Positions 1 through 9,103 of a DNA stretch of 64,000 bases are shown piece after piece. A program made the position numbers and the translations under genes. Positions within the stretch are counted from its first letter, which is position 1. Each line of letters begins with the position of its first letter. Origin of the DNA: Verrucomicrobiota bacterium (GTDB lineage: Bacteria > Verrucomicrobiota > Verrucomicrobiia > Chthoniobacterales > UBA6821); assembly GCA_021413925.1 (NCBI GenBank), contig JAIOPL010000001.1:1-64000 (forward strand), written 5' to 3'. Below the pieces are notes generated by a model. The model was not told the DNA's origin and searched no databases. It was given only the letters and a program-made list of their open reading frames with translations.

Positions 1-15
1 CACAAGCGTCCGGTT
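1..15. repeat. IS left terminal inverted repeat
   Basis: These bases match the reverse complement of 1290-1304 at 13 of 15 positions. The transposase stop codon begins one base inside this repeat, so the coding frame runs right up to the end of the element. Confidence 0.75.
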
Positions 16-1189
16 ATAAGTCCCACAGCATCAATTGGTTATTTTTGTGAGGCATGTAAGATTTGAAGTCGGTTTCTGTAAGTAGCTCATGGATAGGAAC
101 TTTCTCAAAAGGATGAATGCTCAAAAGCTGGAAGGTTCTGTGGAGTCTGCCAGGGAGTTGGAGCTGCTTGTGGAGGATGGCCACCATCAAGTAAACGGCG
201 ACCGCAATCCAGATCTGGCTCTTCACCGCATTGGGGCTCGTACCGAAGTAGTGTTTGATGCGCAGGTGGCCTTTGATCCACTTGAAGAAGAGTTCGATCT
301 GCCATCGCGACTTGTAGAGCTTGGCCACGGTGAGAGCGGGGATCTCCAGGTTGTTGGTGAGGAAGACAAGATGCTTGGCGGTCTCCTTGTCGAAGTAGCG
401 CACCCTGCGCAGAGGATATGGGAAGTCGGCCGCTGCTTTGGGAAGCGATGGAGATCCAATTTGATCGCTGAGAACACCCTCCAAGCAATCCCGAGGGAGC
501 GATCGATGACGGGTGAAGCGAAGATTGCTCTTGGCCCTCGTGACGAAGAAGGCGCCTGCCAAAACGATACGAGCAAGTCGAGCAAAGTCCATGTAGGCGC
601 GATCCATCACATAGAAGGCTCCCGCTTCGAAGAGCAGGTCGTCGAGCCAGTGAACATCGGCCTTGCGGGCTCCGGAGATGTGGATGCATGTCGGGATAGG
701 GCCTCTCAGATCGAGCTGGGTATGCATCTTGATCCCAGCTTTGGTGCTTCGAAAATCGGCCCATGGGAAGAGACTCAGCGAGAGATCGATCGTGGTGGAA
801 TCCAGAGCGTAAACCGTGTTCTCCAGTTCCAATCCAAGATCCTCTCCGGCGTAGAGGACACGTGCCTTGCGCATGAGCCCTTTGGCGAGATCTTCCCAGA
901 GTCTCCAGTCCCTCTGCTCGTTGGCATCGGCCAAGGTGGACTTGGCAACTCTCTCTCGAAAACCAAGATGGTAGAGGGCTTCGCTTCGGGCGTTGAGACA
1001 GGTGGCGATATCGCGCAGTCCTTCCCTCCAGGTCAGTTGCGCAAAAGCCATACAGATCAACTGCTGTCGGTAACCGAAATGCCGAACTTTGCTCTCCGCG
1101 TCGTAGCGTTGGACCAAACGGGAGAGAGTCTGCCAGTGGACCAGATCGAGGACTTGGGAAAGGATGTAGCGGCCGGTGTTCATTGCCAC
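14..1189 (-). CDS. IS4-family DDE transposase
   Basis: This 391-residue protein catalyses cut-and-paste transposition. The catalytic triad is visible: D130 in the ALDSTTIDLSLS stretch, D196 in YVMDRAYMD, and E299 in YKSRWQIELFFKWIK. The last stretch fits the IS4 signature Y-(2)-R-(3)-E-(6)-K exactly (Y292, R295, E299, K306). The first 100 residues form an N-terminal domain of the kind often seen in this family. There is no frameshift or internal stop, and the length is normal. An alternative start two codons downstream (MNTGRY) is possible. Confidence 0.93.
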   Translation of the reverse strand: MAMNTGRYILSQVLDLVHWQTLSRLVQRYDAESKVRHFGYRQQLICMAFAQLTWREGLRDIATCLNARSEALYHLGFRERVAKSTLADANEQRDWRLWEDLAKGLMRKARVLYAGEDLGLELENTVYALDSTTIDLSLSLFPWADFRSTKAGIKMHTQLDLRGPIPTCIHISGARKADVHWLDDLLFEAGAFYVMDRAYMDFARLARIVLAGAFFVTRAKSNLRFTRHRSLPRDCLEGVLSDQIGSPSLPKAAADFPYPLRRVRYFDKETAKHLVFLTNNLEIPALTVAKLYKSRWQIELFFKWIKGHLRIKHYFGTSPNAVKSQIWIAVAVYLMVAILHKQLQLPGRLHRTFQLLSIHPFEKVPIHELLTETDFKSYMPHKNNQLMLWDL

Positions 1190-1289
1190 AGATCGTCACC
1201 AAACGACTCTCCAAGTTCAAATCCCTCACATCCATTTTGGATCGCAACTCACTCATCTTGAAGTATCAACAAAAACCAATCACCCTCTC

Positions 1290-1304
1290 AACCGGACACT
1301 AGTG
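1290..1304. repeat. IS right terminal inverted repeat
   Basis: This is the partner of bases 1-15. Immediately outside it (from 1305) an in-frame coding sequence begins without a start codon, which marks the insertion point in the host gene. Confidence 0.75.
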
Positions 1305-2040
1305 AGAGGAATTCACAACTCTGGATGGAAAGCATTATGCCGATGCCACATTGAAGCGTGTAGAGCCTGATGGACTTGTTATCTGTTATCCCGATGGTGT
1401 TGCTAAATTGAAGTTCAAGAATCTCACTCCCGGGCTACAAGAAAAATACCAATACAGTCCCGACGCCGAAAAAGAATTCTTAGAAAAAAGTCACGCTGAA
1501 GATGTAAAGCGTTCACAAGAAAACCACCACCCCACATCCCATACTCGGGATAGCCACCCCCCCGCATCCCATAATCCGGATAGTTCATTTGTTGCGACTA
1601 TTCTGAAAAACCAACTTCTTGATGAGAAAATAAAGATTGCAACTTACAACTGTGAATTTATTAAAAAAAGAATTGCTACCCTTGAGAAAGAAATATCAGA
1701 GGAAGACAATCAAGAATCATATAAAATAGCTCAAATAAAAGATGATCGAGGATACCCTATGGGATCAAAACTGATTAGATCATCTGGACCAAGTCAGGGC
1801 GGCCTTGTTTATCTAAAAGAAGCACTTGAAAAGAAGAAATCAGAACTGCCTATAAAAGAGGCTATCTTAGCTACGCTTCTTGCCGAAAGAAATCCTAATC
1901 CTAATCCTAATCCTAATCCTAATCCTAATCCTACTCCTACTCTGCCACCTCCAAGCCTTCTCGAAAAATATGGCCAATATCTACTTTGGTCGCTGCTAGG
2001 AATTGCCGGAATTATACTTTTCTTGTGGAGGAAAAGTTGA
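1305..2040 (+). pseudogene. 3' remnant of an IS-interrupted gene for a tail-anchored protein
   Basis: The frame is open from 1306 but has no natural start. It reads EEFTTLDGKHYADATLKRVEPDG straight out of the IS end, so the 5' part must lie left of the window. A TTG at 1351 is internal. The first ~45 residues look like the small domain (RVEPDGLVI... LTPGLQEKYQY) that I associate with verrucomicrobial exported proteins. After it come a His/Pro-rich imperfect duplication, a charged coiled-coil-like stretch, seven Asn-Pro dipeptides, and a C-terminal hydrophobic helix ending in WRKS. Base composition is clearly more AT-rich than the neighbours, suggesting acquisition. The fragment probably makes no functional protein. 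Confidence 0.75.
1891..1932 (+). repeat. AATCCT hexanucleotide microsatellite (7 units)
   Basis: Seven perfect AATCCT units, followed by a degenerate ACTCCT, encode (Asn-Pro)7 just before the C-terminal membrane helix of the interrupted gene. Whole-unit slippage would lengthen or shorten the linker by two residues per unit without breaking the frame. Confidence 0.95.
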
Positions 2041-2183
2041 GTTTTTGAACTCAAATTCTTATTAAGGACCAACCCGCAAGGCTCGCAAGCTTGGATGGAG
2101 AGCTATGCCGTTAAGCGAAGCTGTATAAATTATACTGCGAGCACGGACCAACGACGCTATCCGCCAAGATCGCTAGCCTTCCT

Positions 2184-2465
2184 CTACTCTCTTAGGCGAG
2201 ATTGAAACACTTCGTATATCCACCGGCGCGGGGCGGCAAAGACACAGGTGATCGTCTGTTTACCGCGAATCGTTTCGTATTCGAAGATCACCCGGTGATA
2301 GCCGATGCGGAGTCGATGGAATCCCTCCAGTTCCTCGGCGAGCGTCTTGATGTCACCCTGCTCCTTGGCAAGTCCCTTAATAGCGCAACGCAGGGCGTGA
2401 CGGGGCTGGGGAGGAAGCTTTCTCAGATACTCCATCACCTCGTCGGTGACGCGGACGCCGATCAC
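2184..2465 (-). CDS. RelE/ParE-family toxin
   Basis: This 93-residue protein has the RelE/ParE pattern. The N-terminal helices (EVMEYLRKLPPQPRHALRCAI) precede a basic strand region (FHRLRIGYHRVIFEYE) and a closing strand with FAAPRRWIYEVFQ. RelE-type toxins cleave mRNA on the ribosome, while ParE-type toxins inhibit gyrase. The sequence alone does not tell me which applies here. Its start overlaps the end of the antitoxin gene by four bases (ATGA), the usual coupled arrangement. Confidence 0.85.
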   Translation of the reverse strand: MIGVRVTDEVMEYLRKLPPQPRHALRCAIKGLAKEQGDIKTLAEELEGFHRLRIGYHRVIFEYETIRGKQTITCVFAAPRRWIYEVFQSRLRE

Positions 2466-2710
2466 AGGGCGTCGAGGGCGGAGACCGGATGGTAGGTGGA
2501 CTTGCCCTCACGGTGCCTACGAAGAGCGGACATGGCTTTGGGGTCGGCGAGGATCTCCATCGTCTCGGCGATCGCCTCCATCCGGTCGATCGACATCATC
2601 ACGGCCACCGCGCGACCCTGACGGGTAATCGTGATGGGATGATCCTCAGCCTCCTGGACCACAGAGGAGAAGCGCTGCTGCGCGGTCTTGATTGTGTAAG
2701 TGTCGGCCAT
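2462..2710 (-). CDS. Phd/YefM-family antitoxin
   Basis: This is the upstream partner of the toxin. The 82-residue protein reads MADTYTIKTAQQRFSSVV... ITITRQGRAVAVMMS. That is the Phd/YefM fold: an N-terminal DNA-binding dimer followed by a C-terminal arm that wraps the toxin (EAIAETMEILADPKAMSAL). I take the ATG at 2710; a TTG two codons upstream is also open. Such antitoxins normally repress their own operon. The pair sits in the accessory strip next to the IS. Confidence 0.85.
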   Translation of the reverse strand: MADTYTIKTAQQRFSSVVQEAEDHPITITRQGRAVAVMMSIDRMEAIAETMEILADPKAMSALRRHREGKSTYHPVSALDAL

Positions 2711-2814
2711 ACCCAAAAGTCATCCTTTTTTTGAAAAAAAGCAAGACCGCCAGACCATCATGGTTCACCGCTTTCCATCCCTTTTATCCCCTTCATCCCT
2801 GTGCCCTAACAGTT

Positions 2815-4827
<2,013 letters not shown>

Positions 4828-4987
4828 GGAAAATTGGGTATGGGATATCGGGAATAGGTGATGGGGAGATGCAAACTCTAATAGGAAATCTCCACTCAAG
4901 GAGGGCAAAAACTTTGCTTCTTTTCTCCGCGCCTCTGCACTTGCTTGCCCGGCCGTTGCTACGCATCCGTTACGGCTGCGGGAGACT

Positions 4988-5575
4988 TTATTCTTCTGCC
5001 TGCAAATGGGCTGCGAATTTCCGGACAATCCTCGGATAGAGCTCGTGCTCAGCGACCTGGATCCGGGTATGGAGCGACTCGGCGGTATCGGCAGGAAGAA
5101 CGGGAACGCGGCTCTGGCCGAGAATCTTACCCGTATCGACTCCGGCATCGACCAGATGGACGGTGCAACCGGCCTCAGGCACGCCTGCCTCGACGGCCTG
5201 ACGCCAGGCCTCCAGTCCGCGGAAGTCAGGCAGGAGCGATGGATGGATATTCAGGATGCGGCCGGGGAAGGCATGCAGAAGGGGTTCCTTGATGACTCGC
5301 ATGAATCCCGCCAGCACGACGAAATCGACCTTGGCCTCCCGGAGCAGGCGGATGATTTCTGCTTCGGCTTCGGGTGACATCTTGGTCCGGAAGGGACCCG
5401 GTGAGACAAAGCGACAGGGGGTTTCAAACTCCCGGGCCAGATCCAGAATGCCCGCATGCTCGACATCGGAGAGGACGAGCGCTGGTTGAGCGCCCAAGGT
5501 TCCAGACTGAAACGCCTCCGCTAGGGCCCTGAAGTTGGATCCTTTTCCCGATCCCAGAACCCCGAAACGGAGCAT
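4988..5575 (-). CDS. purN: Phosphoribosylglycinamide formyltransferase
   Basis: PurN transfers a formyl group from 10-formyl-THF to GAR, the third step of purine synthesis. Starting at MLRFGVLGSGKGSNF (ATG at 5575), the protein has 195 residues, the normal length. The substrate loop GSGKGSNF, the catalytic ILNIHPSLLPDFRG (Asn and His) and VHLVDAGVDTG (the Asp) are all present. The frame is open upstream to 5695, but that part crosses the rpmA terminator hairpin and is not conserved in character. It lies downstream of rplU-rpmA on the same strand, separated by that terminator. Confidence 0.93.
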   Translation of the reverse strand: MLRFGVLGSGKGSNFRALAEAFQSGTLGAQPALVLSDVEHAGILDLAREFETPCRFVSPGPFRTKMSPEAEAEIIRLLREAKVDFVVLAGFMRVIKEPLLHAFPGRILNIHPSLLPDFRGLEAWRQAVEAGVPEAGCTVHLVDAGVDTGKILGQSRVPVLPADTAESLHTRIQVAEHELYPRIVRKFAAHLQAEE

Positions 5576-5606
5576 GGGCGATTCCCGGGAGGCGGATAAA
5601 ACAGAA

Positions 5607-5632
5607 ACCCCCGGCATGTGAGCGCCGGGGGT
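5607..5632 (-). terminator. Rho-independent terminator of rplU-rpmA
   Basis: A perfect 9-bp stem (5607-5615 with 5624-5632, sequence ACCCCCGGC) has an 8-base loop. On the minus strand it is followed by the T-rich tract TTTCTGTTTT. It lies 35 bases after the rpmA stop and in front of purN, so it ends the ribosomal protein transcript. Confidence 0.85.
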
Positions 5633-5666
5633 GTTCATCCCTTCTTGATGGGAAGAAAAGAGTGCC

Positions 5667-5936
5667 TTACTTGGCGGAAGCCTCTGCCGAAACAACGGGA
5701 TCGACGTTCACTCGGCGACCGGCCTGATCGAATCGTACCTTGCCCTCGATAAGAGACCAGATCGTGTAGTCACGTCCAAGACCGACATTACGGCCGGGAA
5801 GGAATTTGGTTCCACGCTGGCGGATGATGATATTCCCGGCGATCACGGTCTGATCGCCGAATTTCTTCACACCGAGGCGTTTGCTTTCGCTATCGCGTCC
5901 ATTCTTGACGCTTCCCTGTCCTTTTTTATGTGCCAT
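5667..5936 (-). CDS. rpmA: 50S ribosomal protein L27
   Basis: This 89-residue L27 starts [16 protein letters not shown], with the conserved basic N-terminus that reaches the peptidyl-transferase centre. The body motif [12 protein letters not shown] is the L27 signature. The start directly gives AHKKG, so no Firmicutes-type cleaved extension is present. It follows rplU in the usual order. The tail VVSAEASAK is slightly longer than the typical end. Confidence 0.97.
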   Translation of the reverse strand: MAHKKGQGSVKNGRDSESKRLGVKKFGDQTVIAGNIIIRQRGTKFLPGRNVGLGRDYTIWSLIEGKVRFDQAGRRVNVDPVVSAEASAK

Positions 5937-5983
5937 GGCAGTAGGTGGGTTGGATTAAAGGTTTGGTAAAAAAGTGACGAAGA

Positions 5984-6298
5984 TTAGGCGGAGATCTTGG
6001 TGATCTTCAGCTCGGTGAGCTGACGGCGATGGCCGACGGTGCGGTGATAACCTTTGCGGCGCTTGAACTTGAAGGCTATCACCTTCTCATCCTTGTACTG
6101 ATCGACGACCTCGGCCTGAACCGTGGCTCCCGATACGTGCGGTGTGCCAAGGGTGACCTTGTCGCCGTTCACGACGAGGAGGACATCGCTGAAAGTGGTC
6201 TCTTTGCCGGTTTCGACAGCGAGCTTCTCGACACTCAGGACGTCTCCTTCGGAGACGCGGTACTGCTTGCCGCCGGTTTGGATGATTGCGTAGGACAT
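5984..6298 (-). CDS. rplU: 50S ribosomal protein L21
   Basis: From MSYAIIQTGGKQYRV (ATG at 6298) the protein has 104 residues, as expected for L21, which binds 23S rRNA. The C-terminal KFKRRKGYHRTVGHRRQ is the family signature. An in-frame ATG 12 codons upstream adds residues with no family resemblance, so I reject it. The gene is divergent from the tRNA-Leu, and the shared intergenic region (6299-6421) must hold both promoters. Confidence 0.96.
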   Translation of the reverse strand: MSYAIIQTGGKQYRVSEGDVLSVEKLAVETGKETTFSDVLLVVNGDKVTLGTPHVSGATVQAEVVDQYKDEKVIAFKFKRRKGYHRTVGHRRQLTELKITKISA

Positions 6299-6377
6299 GG
6301 GAAAATCTTTGGAAAAGGAGTGAGATGATGCCACGGAAGAGTTCGGGAGACAACAACATTTTTGTTTATTTTCCCTC

Positions 6378-6405
6378 TTGCCCGAATGTCATCTCCCCGT
6401 ATGAT
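6378..6405 (+). promoter_or_regulatory. Probable promoter of tRNA-Leu
   Basis: TTGCCC (6378-6383) and TATGAT (6400-6405) are separated by 16 bases. A start about seven bases later would put the 5' end roughly 10 bases before the mature tRNA. The -10 box matches the consensus at five of six positions. Confidence 0.6.
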
Positions 6406-6421
6406 GCCCAACCCATCTAAT

Positions 6422-6505
6422 GCTCGGGTGGTGAAATGGCAGACACGTGCGTTTAAGGGGCGCATGCCGAAAGGCATGAGGGTTCGAGTCCCTCCCCGAG
6501 CACCA
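6422..6505 (+). tRNA. tRNA-Leu, anticodon AAG
   Basis: This class II tRNA folds fully. The acceptor is GCTCGGG/CCCGAGC, the D stem is GTG/CAC, and the T arm is GAGGG-TTCGAGT-CCCTC. The long variable arm is TGCC-GAAA-GGCA, and CCA is encoded. With base 26 = G, the anticodon stem is TGCGT/GCGCA with loop TTAAGGG, so the anticodon is AAG. Reading it as TAA would need a shifted stem with a G-G mismatch and no base 26. The sequence looks like a common tRNA-Leu(GAG) (…TTGAGGGG…) with G34 changed to A34. Confidence 0.9.
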
Positions 6506-6526
6506 TCTCCAGCCGTTGGCTGGAGA
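6506..6526 (+). other. Hairpin immediately 3' of tRNA-Leu
   Basis: A perfect 9-bp stem (TCTCCAGCC, 6506-6514 with 6518-6526) has a 3-base loop and starts directly after the CCA. There is no T tract, so it is not a classical terminator. It may protect or guide 3' processing of the precursor. Confidence 0.6.
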
Positions 6527-6530
6527 GGGG

Positions 6531-6601
6531 GAAAGTGAAAGGTAAAAGGTATAAAAGTACCTTGTCGGTCTACCGACCTTAGACCTTCCTACTTTTTACC
6601 T
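6531..6601. repeat. Short-word intergenic inverted repeat (AAGGTAAAA type)
   Basis: Bases 6531-6562 are built from short words such as GAAAGGTAAAAGGTA. Bases 6578-6603, read in reverse complement, give AAGGTAAAAAGTAGGAAGG. Between them is a small hairpin (GTCGGT-CT-ACCGAC, 6564-6577). The whole can fold into a long imperfect stem. Similar word-repeat elements sit at 8351-8456 and 37276-37438. Confidence 0.6.
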
Positions 6602-7177
6602 TCACGCCAATAGAGTCTCCGCTGGATGATCGGCGATTCCGCTCAGTTCGATCAGTTTCCTGAGTAGAAGCAGCGAGGCCAAGGCATCCGAGAGCGCCTC
6701 ATGCCATCGGAAATCAGGAAGCAGAGAACGTGCATCCACCTCCAGTGAGAGTTCGCCTACCAGATCGGAGAGCGCATAGGAGGAACGCCCTGGCAGAATC
6801 TTACGACTCAGCGTCAGCGTATCGATCCAAGGACCGAATCCATGCATGGGAAAGGCCCGCAGGTAACGCTTTTCCGTTCCGACTCCATGGGCGACCATCC
6901 AGCGTCCTCCAAGGCGCTGCTTCAGCTCAGGCCAGAGGGAAAGGAGTTCGGGAGCATTCCGCAGATCCTCATCGCTGATTCCGTGGATCAGTTGAGCGCT
7001 CCAAGTCACGGGGCGTAAGGCCTTGAGATAACTCCGATAAAAGGATTCTTGCGATACGGCGAGATCGTGCATCCAGGCAATGCCGATCTGAACGGGAACT
7101 CCGGCTTCGTTCGCGCGCTCACCAGCAGATTCAAAATCAAGCGCCGCAAAGGAAAGCTCCCTGACGGTCAGTGCCAC
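6602..7177 (-). CDS. DEDDh-type 3'-5' exonuclease (DnaQ-like)
   Basis: From a GTG at 7177 (VALTVRELSFAALDFES) this has 191 residues, one RNase T/DnaQ-type exonuclease domain. Exo I is ALDFESAG (D and E). Exo III is HEALSDALASLLLL (H and D). In Exo II the usual HNxxFD is replaced by AHGVGTEKRYL, so the aspartate position carries Glu or Thr. The start lies 13 bases after the DAHP synthase stop, suggesting co-transcription. The longer open frame upstream lies inside DAHP synthase and is spurious. The specific substrate is unknown. Confidence 0.75.
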   Translation of the reverse strand: MALTVRELSFAALDFESAGERANEAGVPVQIGIAWMHDLAVSQESFYRSYLKALRPVTWSAQLIHGISDEDLRNAPELLSLWPELKQRLGGRWMVAHGVGTEKRYLRAFPMHGFGPWIDTLTLSRKILPGRSSYALSDLVGELSLEVDARSLLPDFRWHEALSDALASLLLLRKLIELSGIADHPAETLLA

Positions 7178-7190
7178 GGGAAAGAAGAAG

Positions 7191-8243
7191 TTACGCTTTG
7201 CGGAGCAGCTCCGCCGTCGACTCCCAGTCAAGGCAGGCATCCGTGATCGAGACGCCATAGCGAAGCTTGGAGGGATCACCCTCCAGCGACTGGGCTCCAT
7301 GCTCGATATGGCTCTCCAGCATCGCTCCGACAATGTCGCCACGACCTCCGCCACGCTGATCCAGGATGCTGTTCCAGACCTCGGGCTGACGCGCCGGATC
7401 CTTGCCGCTGTTGGCATGACTGCAATCGATCATGATGGCCGTCGGCACTCCGGCGGCCTTGAGCTTGGCGGCAGCATCAGCGGTCTGATGGGGATGGTAG
7501 TTCACCCCGTCGCGTCCGCCACGGAGCACAAGGTGACCGTCGGGATTGCCTGCCGTCTTGATGATGCTGGTCATGCCCTCCTGGTCAATACCGAGAAAAC
7601 TGTGGGCGCTGCGCGAGGAGCGCATGGCATCGATTGCCGTCTGGATACTGCCGTCCGTGCCATTCTTGAAGCCGACCGGCATCGAGAGGCCGCTGGCCAT
7701 CTCGCGATGTGTCTGGGACTCCGTAGTTCGCGCCCCGATAGCCGACCAGCTGATCAGGTCCGCGATGTACTGGGGCATAATCGGATCGAGCACCTCGGTG
7801 GCTGCGGGCAGGCCAAGAGCCGCGACATCAAGCAGGAGTTGGCGGGCCACTTTGATGCCGTGCTGCATATCGCCGGAGTCGTTCAGGTAAGGATCATTGA
7901 TAAGCCCCTTCCATCCGACAGTCGTGCGGGGCTTCTCGAAGTAGACGCGCATCACGAGGAAGAGCTTGCCTTCAACCTCTTTGGCTAGTTCCGCAAGTCG
8001 GCGCGCGTAGTCGAGTGCGGAGACGGGATCATGGATCGAGCAGGGACCGACGATGACCAGAAGGCGGGGATCCTCGCCACGCAGGATACGGCGGCAGGTC
8101 TCACGGTATTCAGTCACCTTGGCAAGGACTTCAGCACTGGCAGGAAGCCTCTCCTTGATCTCGCGGGGAGAAACAAGACGCGTCACACCGCACACACGGG
8201 TATTTTCGGTGCGGGGCTTATCGGAAGTGTCTGTCGTGGTCAT
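7191..8243 (-). CDS. aroF: 3-deoxy-7-phosphoheptulonate synthase, class I (AroF/G/H type)
   Basis: This enzyme condenses PEP and erythrose-4-phosphate, the first step of the shikimate pathway. From MTTTDTSDKPRTEN (8243) it has 350 residues, the length of E. coli AroG. The family motifs LLVIVGPCSIHDP, YFEKPRTTVGWKGLINDP, SWSAIGARTTESQTHREMASGL, GFKNGTDG and MIDCSHANSGKDP (metal and substrate ligands) are all present. Which aromatic amino acid inhibits it cannot be told, so the symbol is for the family. Twenty-seven extra upstream codons look unlike the family and are excluded. Confidence 0.93.
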   Translation of the reverse strand: MTTTDTSDKPRTENTRVCGVTRLVSPREIKERLPASAEVLAKVTEYRETCRRILRGEDPRLLVIVGPCSIHDPVSALDYARRLAELAKEVEGKLFLVMRVYFEKPRTTVGWKGLINDPYLNDSGDMQHGIKVARQLLLDVAALGLPAATEVLDPIMPQYIADLISWSAIGARTTESQTHREMASGLSMPVGFKNGTDGSIQTAIDAMRSSRSAHSFLGIDQEGMTSIIKTAGNPDGHLVLRGGRDGVNYHPHQTADAAAKLKAAGVPTAIMIDCSHANSGKDPARQPEVWNSILDQRGGGRGDIVGAMLESHIEHGAQSLEGDPSKLRYGVSITDACLDWESTAELLRKA

Positions 8244-8350
8244 AGTCGCGCTAAAGTCTCTATTCCGCCTCTTTGGTGGCTTAGGCAGGCTGGATAAGAT
8301 TCCTGCAGAAGAGATGGATTGCAACTCGCAAAAGGAGGCTTCACCTCCTT

Positions 8351-8456
8351 GGTCAAAAGTTGGAAAGTGAAAAGTAATAAGGCTCCGGCGCGAAGGGACG
8401 GCTCCACCTGCTCCAACTTTCCCACTTTTTACCTTTTAACTTTTCAACTTAAACCT
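8351..8456. repeat. Short-word intergenic inverted repeat (AAAAGTT type)
   Basis: The left part (8354-8380) reads AAAAGTTGGAAAGTGAAAAG. The right part (8413-8450) in reverse complement reads AAGTTGAAAAGTTAAAAGG and continues in the same words. A ~30-base GC-rich centre separates them. The element fills most of the gap between the divergent DAHP synthase and yajQ genes, so it overlaps the region where their promoters must lie. Confidence 0.6.
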
Positions 8457-8469
8457 TCATCCTTTCTTC

Positions 8470-8958
8470 ATGCCTTCCTTTGACATTGTTTCAGAAATCG
8501 AGCGGATGGAGATCGAGAATGCCGTCAATCAGGCGGTGAAGGAGCTGGCCACCCGGTTCGACTTCAAGGGGAGCAACGTAAAGATCGAACTGACCAAGCC
8601 GGAACTCATCACGCTCTCCGCCGAGGATGGCAATAAGCTCAAAGGGGTCCGCGAAATCATGGTGGGAAAGCTCGCAAAACGGGGCGTCGATCTCCGTAAT
8701 GTCGAACAGAAGGACCCCGATGTCTCCTCGATTGGCAACACCCGCCAGGAGTTCGTGATCACCCAGGGGCTTGAGGGCACCAAGGCAAAGGAGATCACTA
8801 CGGCCATCAAGGCCGAGAAATTCAAGGTGCAGGCCTCCCTACAGGACCGGCAGGTCCGCGTCACGGGAACCAAGCGGGACGAACTTCAGGAGGTCATCAC
8901 CTTCCTGAAGGGCAAGGACTTCGGGGTGTCGCTAAGCTTCAAGAACTTCAGAGACTAA
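8470..8958 (+). CDS. yajQ: YajQ-family nucleotide-binding protein
   Basis: This 162-residue protein is full length and co-linear with YajQ. It starts MPSFDIVSEIERMEIENAVN and contains TRFDFKGSNVKIELT, VDLRNVEQK, ITTAIKAEKFKVQASLQDRQVRVTG (signature) and the ending LSFKNFRD. YajQ proteins have two RNP-like domains. Some members bind cyclic di-GMP and act as effectors with transcription factors, but that cannot be inferred here. It stands alone, divergent from DAHP synthase. Confidence 0.93.
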   Translation: MPSFDIVSEIERMEIENAVNQAVKELATRFDFKGSNVKIELTKPELITLSAEDGNKLKGVREIMVGKLAKRGVDLRNVEQKDPDVSSIGNTRQEFVITQGLEGTKAKEITTAIKAEKFKVQASLQDRQVRVTGTKRDELQEVITFLKGKDFGVSLSFKNFRD

Positions 8959-9068
8959 GCGACTTAAGAGCCAGCCGTTCTCGCGCAAAGACGCAAAGAC
9001 GCGGAGGGGAGATGCTGCGGCAACTCTTGTCCGCCTAGCCGATTCCACAAAACCTCCGAATCCAAAAG

Positions 9069-9103
9069 GCCTAACGTTAAAGGTTGGTTAAAGTTGGTTA
9101 GAC
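9069..9103 (-). other. attC-like core pair downstream of small gene
   Basis: Read on the minus strand, the TAA stop of the adjacent gene lies inside GTCTAAC (9103-9097), which matches the integron R'' consensus RYYYAAC. Thirty-five bases on, the segment ends in CGTTAGGC (GTTAGGC, 9075-9069), matching GTTRRRY. The site is shorter than known attC sites, and its interior is made of simple words, so it could be chance or part of the word-repeat family. Confidence 0.3.

Larger units (their letters stand above)
1..1304 (-). mobile_element. IS4-family insertion sequence
   Basis: One transposase gene lies between two imperfect terminal inverted repeats. Bases 1-15 and the reverse complement of 1290-1304 agree at 13 of 15 positions, sharing the core GTCCGGTT. 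The outer left boundary could lie slightly before base 1, because the window starts there. The right end abuts an open reading frame that has lost its 5' part, so the element sits inside a former gene. The target duplication cannot be checked because the left flank is missing. The transposase is intact, so the element may still be mobile. Confidence 0.85.

Noticed and set aside
89-1261. Plus-strand open frame of 390 codons across the IS
   Set aside because: It is the shadow of the transposase gene, which has a full catalytic triad on the minus strand; the plus-strand product shows no domain.
2041-2183. A small gene or RNA between the interrupted gene and the toxin
   Set aside because: No frame with a start and plausible composition; two GGACCAAC words 80 bases apart are the only structure and may be chance.
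4828-5148. N-terminal extension of uvrD by 107 codons
   Set aside because: The residues are unlike any helicase and the frame runs into purN; the GTG at 4827 sits right before the conserved start.
5984-6421. L21 leader autoregulatory RNA in front of rplU
   Set aside because: I could not find a convincing structured leader; the gap also serves the divergent tRNA promoter.
6422-6505. Reading the tRNA-Leu as anticodon TAA
   Set aside because: It needs a G-G mismatch in the anticodon stem and removes base 26; the AAG fold keeps all five pairs (one G-T) and standard spacing.
8985-9012. CGCAAAGACGCAAAGACGCGG stretch as a functional site
   Set aside because: It is a simple 10-base tandem; similar sequences appear in many unrelated bacterial intergenic regions and I cannot tie it to a function here.
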